Below are positions 58,333-64,000 of a stretch of DNA of 64,000 nucleotides, piece after piece (position 1 is the stretch's first letter; the number at the start of each line of letters is the position of its first letter). The notes beneath the pieces are model-generated. The model was not told the origin of the DNA, ran no database searches, and saw nothing but the letters and a program-made list of their open reading frames with translations. The stretch comes from Methylobacterium currus (GTDB taxonomy: Bacteria > Pseudomonadota > Alphaproteobacteria > Rhizobiales > Beijerinckiaceae). A program made the position numbers and the translations under genes. The DNA is taken from NCBI RefSeq assembly GCF_003058325.1, contig NZ_CP028843.1, positions 3,266,501 to 3,330,500 on the forward strand, written 5' to 3'.

Positions 58333-59262
58333 CTACTCGCCGAAGATCGACCAGCCGAGGCGCTTCGTCAGCCGCTCCAGGGCGATGCGCCCGAGATGGG
58401 AATTGCCGGCGGCATCCAGCCCCGGCGCCCATACGGCGATCGAGGCCTTGCCCGGCGCCACCGCCAGGATGCCGCCGCCGACGCCGCTCTTGCCCGGCAG
58501 GCCGACCCGGTAGGCGAACTCGCCCGAGCCGTCGTAATGGCCGCAGGTCAGCATCACGGCGTTGATGCGCTTCGCCCGCTCGGCCTGCACCACCGACAGG
58601 CCGGTGCTGGGATCGCGCCCCGAATGGGCGAGGAACCGCCCCGCCACCGCGAGCTGCCGGCAGGTCATGCTGATGGCGCAGTGGTGGAAATAGACGCCGA
58701 GCGTGTACTCGACCGGATTGTCGATCACCCCGAACGACTTCATGTAGTTGGCGAGCGCGACGTTGCGAAATCCGGTGCGCTGCTCGGAGGCGGCCACCGC
58801 CTCGTCGATGGTGATGCTCGTGTCCTGGGCCAGGAACTGCATGAAGCGCAGGATCTCGCCGATCGCCTCGCGCGGCTGGTGGCGCGACAGGATCAGGTCG
58901 GTGACGGCGATCGCCCCGGCATTGATGAACGGGTTGCGGGGGATGCCGCGCTCGTATTCGAGCTGCACGACGGAGTTGAACGGGCTGCCCGAGGGCTCGC
59001 GCCCGACCCGCTGCCACAGCCGGTCGCCGACCATGCCCAGCGCCAGCGTCAGGGTGAAGACCTTCGAGATGCTCTGGATCGAGAACGGCACGTCGCAATC
59101 GCCCGCCGCCGCCGCCGTGCCGTCGGCGGCGATCACCGCGAGCCCAAAATGGCCGGGATCGACCCGGGCGAGCTCAGGGATGTAGCGCGCCACCTCGCCG
59201 CGATCGGGACGCTTCCGCATCTCGTCGACGATCTCGCTCACGACGGTTTCGAGGTTCGGCAC
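58333..59262 (-). CDS. glsA: Glutaminase
   Basis: 309 aa, complete serine-dependent glutaminase of the beta-lactamase-like fold. The SxxK pair is S64-K67 in [27 protein letters not shown], the [20 protein letters not shown] segment and the [19 protein letters not shown] end are all present. It hydrolyses glutamine to glutamate and ammonia. It lies 50 bases from and convergent with gstI, grouping synthesis, control and breakdown of glutamine. Confidence 0.96.
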   Translation of the reverse strand: MPNLETVVSEIVDEMRKRPDRGEVARYIPELARVDPGHFGLAVIAADGTAAAAGDCDVPFSIQSISKVFTLTLALGMVGDRLWQRVGREPSGSPFNSVVQLEYERGIPRNPFINAGAIAVTDLILSRHQPREAIGEILRFMQFLAQDTSITIDEAVAASEQRTGFRNVALANYMKSFGVIDNPVEYTLGVYFHHCAISMTCRQLAVAGRFLAHSGRDPSTGLSVVQAERAKRINAVMLTCGHYDGSGEFAYRVGLPGKSGVGGGILAVAPGKASIAVWAPGLDAAGNSHLGRIALERLTKRLGWSIFGE

Positions 59263-59818
59263 GGAACGAGGATCCCTGACAGGACGACAAGCGTGGCCTT
59301 ATCGGTGCAAGTTCGAGGCCTCAAGCGCGAAGCCCCGTGGTTCCGGTCCCCGGGGCGAGAGATTTTGCGCGATTGATTGGCACCGCAGCGGATTGTCGTG
59401 CGTTGACGCCGGGATCGCTCAGGATGCGGTCGCAGCGCGGGAGCGGCGGGATTGGGGCAGGACGGGACCATCGCGATCACCGGGAGAGCCCGGTCCGTTC
59501 GCGGCGGACAGCGCCCTCGCCGAGCGGGTGCTCGCGGCAGCGGCGTGATGCTCCGGATGACCGTCGAGGTGCGCGAGCACACCGCCCGCCCGGTCCGGCC
59601 GGGGCTAGCCTGATGCCACATCAGGACCATCGTTCCGCCCAAAGGCGGTGCGACACCTCTCCTGACCGGGATGCCCGCATCCCTCAAAGCCGGCGCCGCC
59701 GGTCCTCGAAGGTGGTGCCCTCCGGCACCGCCCCAAGCCACAGGGAGCCCATGAACCGGAACCACGGGGCGCGTAGCCTCCGCGGTTCACCTCTGATCCT
59801 TCAAGTCGGGTGAGTACA
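59263..59818. other. Intergenic region, no gene supported
   Basis: 556 bases between glsA and a 47-aa gene. A short plus-strand piece near 59548-59611 (MLRMTVEVREHTARPVRPGL then stop) looks gene-like but has no intact start region; it may be a remnant. Other frames are spurious. The promoter of glsA should be near 59270-59400, where the sequence is least GC-rich. Confidence 0.4.
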
Positions 59819-59962
59819 ATGTCTGACGCGTCCCTCTTCCTCCATATCGGCCTGTCGCTGAGCTTCGTGGGCCTCGTCGGCCTCGGCATCGGCCGGGCTC
59901 TCGACGCATGGGTGCGGCTGGCGCCGACCGGCGCCGACGACGAGGGCGCCCTGGCGGAGTAG
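59819..59962 (+). CDS. Small membrane protein, 47 aa
   Basis: 47 aa, MSDASLFLHIGLSLSFVGLV then GLGIGRALDAWVRLAPTG and an acidic tail. One transmembrane helix in residues 6-27. A weak ribosome site (GGGTGAG) precedes the ATG. The codon pattern is coding-like. No family recognised. It is 43 bases upstream of the CinA-type gene and may be co-transcribed. Confidence 0.6.
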   Translation: MSDASLFLHIGLSLSFVGLVGLGIGRALDAWVRLAPTGADDEGALAE

Positions 59963-60005
59963 GACCCGACCGGATAGGCTTCTCCCTCCAGCAGGAGGAT
60001 GCCGC

Positions 60006-60503
60006 TTGCACGCGTTGATCGAGAGGGCCGACCGCATCGCCGCCCGGCTGACGGCCCGGCGGGAAACCGTCGCGGTGGCCGAATCCTCCGCGGGGGGCCT
60101 GGTCTCGGCGGCCCTCCTGGCGGTGCCGGGCGCCTCCGCCTATTACCTCGGCGGCGCGGTGGTCTATACCGCACAGGCGCGGCGCGCCCTGATCGGGCTC
60201 GACGAGGCCGGGATGGCCGGCCTGCGCAGCGCCAGCGAACCCTATGCCGAGCGCGTGGCCGTCCTCGTACGCGAGCGCCACGGCGCCGTCTGGGGCCTGT
60301 GCGAGACCGGCGCCGCCGGCCCGGGCGGCAACCGCTACGGCAATGCCGCTGGCCATACCTGCCTGTCGGTGTCCGGCCCCATGACGCGCCGCCTGACCCT
60401 CGAGACCCGCAACGGCGACCGGGCCGCCAACATGGAGGCCTTCGCGGCCGCCATGCTCGACGCGTTCCTGGATGCGCTCGCGGAGGCGGACCGCGCTTCG
60501 TAA
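60006..60503 (+). CDS. CinA-family amidase (C-terminal domain only)
   Basis: 165 aa matching the CinA C-terminal nicotinamide-nucleotide amidase domain: ETVAVAESSAGGLVSAALLA, SAYYLGGAVVYTAQARRALI and ETGAAGPGGNRYGNAAGHT. The usual ESCTGG is ESSAGG here, so the Cys is absent, while the serine remains. The start is TTG 60006, supported by AGGAGG six bases upstream. Such proteins salvage NMN by deamidation to NaMN. It is convergent with the binding-protein gene. Confidence 0.85.
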   Translation: MHALIERADRIAARLTARRETVAVAESSAGGLVSAALLAVPGASAYYLGGAVVYTAQARRALIGLDEAGMAGLRSASEPYAERVAVLVRERHGAVWGLCETGAAGPGGNRYGNAAGHTCLSVSGPMTRRLTLETRNGDRAANMEAFAAAMLDAFLDALAEADRAS

Positions 60504-60529
60504 GGAGCCCGTCCCCCGAGCCCCTGGCG

Positions 60530-61834
60530 TCAGCTCGGCCGGTTCATCCGGCAGGTGGTCGGCACCAGCGTGTCCTTGGTCTCGACCCGGCCGACCATCT
60601 TCCAGCCCCAGCCGGTGCCCTCCTCGTCGAAGCGCATGCCGGGCTCCATCGGGCCGAAGGACGAGACGAACATCGTCTGGAAATACTGATGGTCGTCGGG
60701 GCGCACGAAACCTTCGCTGCCGGTATACGGCTTGAGCCGGGCCTGTTCGAGCTTCGGCGCCACCTTGCGCGCCTCGGAGGAGCCGGCCTCCTGCATCGCC
60801 GTCACGAGCGCGTTCATCGCGTTGAAGACGCGCGGATAGGTGGAGCCGATGCCGGTGCGGGCCCGGAACGCGGCCTCGAAGTCCTGCGTGGCGGCCTCGC
60901 CCTCGTTGGCGCTCCCTTGCGACACCTCGAACACCCGGTTCGCGAGCCCGGTCTGGCGCACGACCGAGGGCCCGCCGGTGCCGCCGGCATAGTAGGTGTA
61001 GAAGCCCGCCTGCAGCCCGGCCTCGGCAGCGGCCTTGAGCAGCAGGTTGAAGTCCTGCGCCCAGTTGCCGGTGATGACGGAATCCGCTCCCGACGCCTTG
61101 ATCTTGGCGATGTAGGGCGCGAAATCGTTGACCTTCTGCAGCGGCGTCACCTCGTCGCCGACGATCTCGATGTCGGGCCGCTTGGCCTTCAGCATCGCCC
61201 GGGCCTCCCGCCGCACCGACTGGCCGAACGAGTAATCCTGGTTGATCAGATAGACCTTCTTGATCTCCGGCCGCGTCTTCATGAAGCTCGTCAGCGCCTC
61301 CATCTTGATGTCCGAGTTGGCATCGAAGCGGAAGTGCCAGTAGTTGCACTTCTCGTTGGTCAGCGACGGATCGACGGCGGAGTAATTGATGTAGATGACC
61401 TGGCGGTCGGGGTTGCGCTCGTTGTGCTTGGCGACGAACTCGGTGAGCGCCGCGGCGGCCGAGGAGCCGTTGCCCTGCACCAGCACGCGGGCGCCGGCAT
61501 CGATGCCCTTCTGGGCGGCGATCACGGTCTCCTGCGGGTTGACCTTGTTGTCGTAGGCCAGCACCTCGAAACGGAACTGCTTCTGGCGGGCGTTCAGCAC
61601 CTCGGCCATGTACTGGAAGTGGCGCAGGCCCGCCTCGCCGGTCGGCGCGCCCCCGCCCGAGAGCGGATCGATGAAGGCGATCTTCACGGTCTCCTGCGCG
61701 ATGGCCGGGCCGGCGAGAGCCAGCGTCGCGGCGACCAAGCTCGCAGCGGCTCCCCCGAGCGCCAGACGCGCGGACGGACCGCACAGGGACACGGCGACGA
61801 CGGCGCCACGCAGCGCCTCGCGGATGGACGTCAT
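60530..61834 (-). CDS. Branched-chain amino acid ABC transporter substrate-binding protein
   Basis: 434 aa from ATG 61834, ribosome site GAGAGGAGAGGA. A long signal peptide is cleaved near PAIAQETVKIAF; the type I periplasmic fold follows: IDPLSGGGAPTGEAGLRHFQ, YLINQDYSFGQSVRREARAM and VITGNWAQDFNLLLKAAAEA. The homologues are LivK-like, binding leucine/isoleucine/valine, amides or urea. No permease or ATPase genes are adjacent, so its transporter is elsewhere. The longer upstream frame is not used. Confidence 0.92.
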   Translation of the reverse strand: MTSIREALRGAVVAVSLCGPSARLALGGAAASLVAATLALAGPAIAQETVKIAFIDPLSGGGAPTGEAGLRHFQYMAEVLNARQKQFRFEVLAYDNKVNPQETVIAAQKGIDAGARVLVQGNGSSAAAALTEFVAKHNERNPDRQVIYINYSAVDPSLTNEKCNYWHFRFDANSDIKMEALTSFMKTRPEIKKVYLINQDYSFGQSVRREARAMLKAKRPDIEIVGDEVTPLQKVNDFAPYIAKIKASGADSVITGNWAQDFNLLLKAAAEAGLQAGFYTYYAGGTGGPSVVRQTGLANRVFEVSQGSANEGEAATQDFEAAFRARTGIGSTYPRVFNAMNALVTAMQEAGSSEARKVAPKLEQARLKPYTGSEGFVRPDDHQYFQTMFVSSFGPMEPGMRFDEEGTGWGWKMVGRVETKDTLVPTTCRMNRPS

Positions 61835-62183
61835 GCTTCCTCTCCTCTCAGCCGCGATCGTCTCAAGGCCTGGCGGGCCGGCGTCGCGTTGCCGGATGGA
61901 AGAGTCCGGCGCGGGAGCGAGATTCGTCAAGCCAAAACTGCGCTCAGCCGCCCACATCCGCGGCTTACATGTGAGATGCACTCGCCGGCGAAGTAAACAG
62001 GCGCCCATGACCTTGTGATCGCGCCCAGGCTGGAATCATTATAATGATATTCCGGCTGCGATCGACGCCGACATCGTTGACACTCTCTTTGCCCGAGGCA
62101 TAAGCGTCAGGATCAACGGGATATCGGCCGGCGATCTTGCGACGACGATCTGCGGCCCGGCGCGCGACGCGGGAAGACGGACC
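61835..62183. other. Intergenic region with operator-like palindrome
   Basis: About 350 bases between the divergent binding-protein and PepSY genes. It contains the AT-rich palindrome at 62032-62053 and otherwise GC-rich sequence without genes. Both promoters should be here. Confidence 0.45.
62032..62053. promoter_or_regulatory. AT-rich palindromic operator candidate (Fur/Zur-like)
   Basis: GGAATCATTATAATGATATTCC has a perfect 10-base centre CATTATAATG and near-symmetrical GGAAT/ATTCC arms. It includes a TATAAT hexamer, so a bound repressor would cover a -10 box. Centre and composition recall Fur-family boxes (GATAATGATWATCATTATC). The downstream PepSY gene family is often iron-regulated. 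Regulator identity is inference. Confidence 0.5.
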
Positions 62184-62255
62184 ATGACTCACCCCGATGC
62201 AGGCCCCGCGCCCGCGACGACAGCCGGCGCGGCCAGCACGGGGGCCCGCCGGTGA
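62184..62255 (+). CDS. Possible 23-aa leader ORF overlapping the PepSY gene
   Basis: ATG 62184 opens MTHPDAGPAPATTAGAASTG and stops at 62255, overlapping the GTG start of the PepSY gene by four bases (GTGA). The precise overlap suggests coupling. A ribosome site GGGAAGACGG is only fair. It may be a tiny gene or a chance frame. Confidence 0.3.
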   Translation: MTHPDAGPAPATTAGAASTGARR

Positions 62256-63373
62256 GGAACGCCCTGTTCCAGATCCACTGGTTCCTCGGCCTGACCGCCG
62301 GCCTCGTGCTGATGCTGGTCGGGGTCACCGGGGGAATCCTCAGCCTTGAGGACGAGGTCACGGGCCTCCTGAGCCCCGGCATCGTCACCGTCCCGGTGCG
62401 GGAGACGCCGCGCCTGACGCCGGACGCGCTGGTCGCCCGCCTCAAGGACGAGGCGCCGGGGCGGCGGGTCACGCTGCTGATCGTGAGCGGTGCGCCGGAC
62501 GGGGCGGCGCAGGTGCGCCTCGCCGAGGGGCCCGGCCGGGGCACCGAGACCTATGTCGACCCCTATGACGGCCGGATCCTCGGGCCGGCCCGGGGCGAGG
62601 AATTCTTCGCCTTCGTGCGGCGGCTGCACCGCTGGCTGCTGCTCCCCGGCAACGGCGACGGCTGGGGTCGCACGATCACCGGCGCCTCGGCCCTGGCGCT
62701 CGTCTATCTGGCGCTGTCGGGCCTCTACCTGCGCTGGCCGAAGGGACGGCGCGACTGGCGGATCTGGCTGAAGCCGGCGCTCAACCGCCGCGGCCGGGCG
62801 CTCTACTGGTCGCTGCACGCGGTTTTCGGCACGTGGATGCTGGTGCTCTACCTCGTCATGGCGCTGACCGGCCTGTGGTGGTCCTACGGCTGGTACCGCG
62901 ACGGGGTCACGATGCTGCTCACCGGACGCCCGGCCGCATCCGCCCCCGCCCGGGGCGGGGGCAAACGGGAGGGCGCGCCCGCGCCCCTCGATCCCGCCTT
63001 CGCAGCCTTCACGACGGCCACGAACGGCCGCTACGCCACCGCTTCCTTCGCGCCCGCCCGCGAGGGCGAGGCGATCCGCATCCGCGCGGTGGCGCCCGAC
63101 GCCGCGCACGCCCAGGCCCGCGACGAGTGGCGCTTCCGTCCCGACGGCAGCCTCGGCTCCCGCGACCTCTACGCCGAGCGGCCGCTCGGCGCCCGGCTGA
63201 CCGGCAGCATGCTGGCCCTGCACGAGGGGCGGTTCTTCGGGTCCGCCGGCCGGATCGCCTTCCTGCTGGCGGCGCTCGCCATGCCGCTCTTCGGGGTGAC
63301 GGGGCTCCTGCTCTATCTCGGCCGCCGCCGCAGCCGGCGGCGCCACGCGGCCGCGACGGTGCAGGCCGCCTGA
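62252..63373 (+). CDS. PepSY-associated TM helix domain protein
   Basis: 373 aa from GTG 62252. Four membrane helices: [20 protein letters not shown] with the conserved His-Trp, then [40 protein letters not shown] and the last near 345. PepSY-like parts ([20 protein letters not shown]) lie outside. The family is linked to iron/siderophore uptake, possibly reducing ferric complexes at the membrane. The AT-rich palindrome about 200 bases upstream fits iron control. Confidence 0.88.
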   Translation: MRNALFQIHWFLGLTAGLVLMLVGVTGGILSLEDEVTGLLSPGIVTVPVRETPRLTPDALVARLKDEAPGRRVTLLIVSGAPDGAAQVRLAEGPGRGTETYVDPYDGRILGPARGEEFFAFVRRLHRWLLLPGNGDGWGRTITGASALALVYLALSGLYLRWPKGRRDWRIWLKPALNRRGRALYWSLHAVFGTWMLVLYLVMALTGLWWSYGWYRDGVTMLLTGRPAASAPARGGGKREGAPAPLDPAFAAFTTATNGRYATASFAPAREGEAIRIRAVAPDAAHAQARDEWRFRPDGSLGSRDLYAERPLGARLTGSMLALHEGRFFGSAGRIAFLLAALAMPLFGVTGLLLYLGRRRSRRRHAAATVQAA

Positions 63374-63471
63374 CCGAAGCGGCCCGAAGCGTCCTCGCGA
63401 GTTGCCTTCCGGTCCCATCAGGCAGTAAGCGCACGGGCAGCAGGGCCGCCCGACCGGCGAGAGGATGCCGC

Positions 63472-64000
63472 ATGATCCGCAACGACGTCTCCATCACGCC
63501 CGAGCTCGTGCGCCAGCACGGCCTGACCGAGGACGAGTACCAGCGCTTCGTCGGGCTGATCGGGCGCGAGCCGACCATCACCGAGCTCGGCATCGTCTCG
63601 GCGATGTGGAACGAGCATTGCTCGTACAAGTCCTCGCGCCTCCACCTGAAGACGCTGCCGACCAAGGCGCCGTGGGTGATCCAGGGCCCGGGCGAGAATG
63701 CCGGCGTCATCGACATCGGCGACGGGCTCGCCTGCGTGTTCAAGATGGAGAGCCACAACCACCCGAGCTTCATCGAGCCCTACCAGGGCGCGGCGACCGG
63801 GGTCGGCGGCATCCTGCGCGACGTCTTCACCATGGGCGCCCGGCCGATCGCGGCCCTGAACGCGCTGCGCTTCGGCGCGCCGGACCATCCGCGCACGCCC
63901 CACCTCGTCTCGGGCGTGGTCGCGGGCATCGGCGGCTACGGCAATTCCTTCGGCGTGCCGACGGTCGGCGGGGCGGTCGGCTTCCACAACCGCTACGACG
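63472..64000 (+). CDS. purL: Phosphoribosylformylglycinamidine synthase subunit PurL (partial)
   Basis: The first 176 residues of PurL, cut by the window end. ATG 63472 with GAGAGGATG upstream. Visible family segments: [58 protein letters not shown] (ATP/Mg region) and [20 protein letters not shown]. It belongs to the small PurL type that works with PurQ and PurS and makes FGAM in purine synthesis. Confidence 0.97.
   Translation, partial: MIRNDVSITPELVRQHGLTEDEYQRFVGLIGREPTITELGIVSAMWNEHCSYKSSRLHLKTLPTKAPWVIQGPGENAGVIDIGDGLACVFKMESHNHPSFIEPYQGAATGVGGILRDVFTMGARPIAALNALRFGAPDHPRTPHLVSGVVAGIGGYGNSFGVPTVGGAVGFHNRYD

Noticed and set aside
59548..59611. Short plus-strand peptide frame MLRMTVEVREHTARP...
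   Set aside because: Only about 20 codons without a ribosome site; cannot be told from chance.

Overview
The window reads as chromosomal DNA of a very GC-rich alphaproteobacterium of the order Hyphomicrobiales (Rhizobiales), most likely Methylobacterium or a close relative. The basis is the eukaryotic-type glutamine synthetase GlnII beside a divergent GstI/DUF2735-type gene, a CckA hybrid kinase with CtrA-type TTAA-N7-TTAA sites, an NdvA-type glucan exporter, alphaproteobacterial-style MotA/MotB and flagellar genes, a GTTC-N7-GTTC-like LexA box, and large intergenic palindromes of a kind I associate with this group. Genus is an inference; no rRNA or tRNA gene was seen.

Layout. 0-4.2 kb: end of an Lrp/AsnC regulator, folC, the lrgA/lrgB membrane pair, a class I amidotransferase and a TerB-like protein. 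4.3-7.6 kb: a two-gene exopolysaccharide machine (BcsA-like GT2 synthase and HlyD-type fusion protein) read from an AT-rich upstream region. 8-15 kb: CheZ-like phosphatase, a 43-aa protein, an SDR, a DCC protein, an acyl-CoA ligase with a divergent MarR regulator, a YkgJ-type protein and a class III aminotransferase. 15.4-18.6 kb: a soluble PAS-MCP chemoreceptor under a CtrA-like box, and pccB. 18.8-22.3 kb: the dTDP-rhamnose operon rfbCBDA. 22.7-28 kb: alaS, a MAPEG-family gene, recA with a LexA-like box, and a toxin-antitoxin pair whose PIN toxin is frameshifted.

28-36.7 kb: cckA, then the flagellar block flgB-flgC-fliE-fliQ-fliR-flhB on the minus strand and fliO-fliP divergently on the plus strand. 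The shared upstream region holds two CtrA-like sites. 36.7-44.2 kb: three poorly characterised genes, a DMT transporter, a BrkB/YihY protein, an NdvA/ChvA-type ABC exporter interrupted by one extra base, then motA-motB. 44.2-54.2 kb: accessory and envelope genes, including an FkbM methyltransferase, a 50-aa membrane protein, a CAP lipoprotein, a large MscS channel, an HNH nuclease, a wrecked Uma2 gene, an intact and a broken DUF4142 gene, and a Spy/LTXXQ protein. 54.3-64 kb: branched-chain aminotransferase, a Ca2+/H+ antiporter, the glnII/gstI nitrogen-control locus with a sigma-54 promoter and strong terminator, glutaminase, a CinA-type amidase, a branched-chain amino-acid binding protein, a PepSY membrane protein behind an AT-rich palindrome, and the start of purL.

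Themes. Motility and cell-cycle control sit together (cckA, CtrA sites, flagellar genes, chemoreceptor, motAB). Glutamine metabolism clusters near 57-59 kb. At least four genes are disrupted (NdvA-like exporter, PIN toxin, Uma2, DUF4142). Three genes (flgB, the secreted protein at 37.7 kb, motA) carry short tandem duplications that include their own stop codon, which is the least conventional pattern here.
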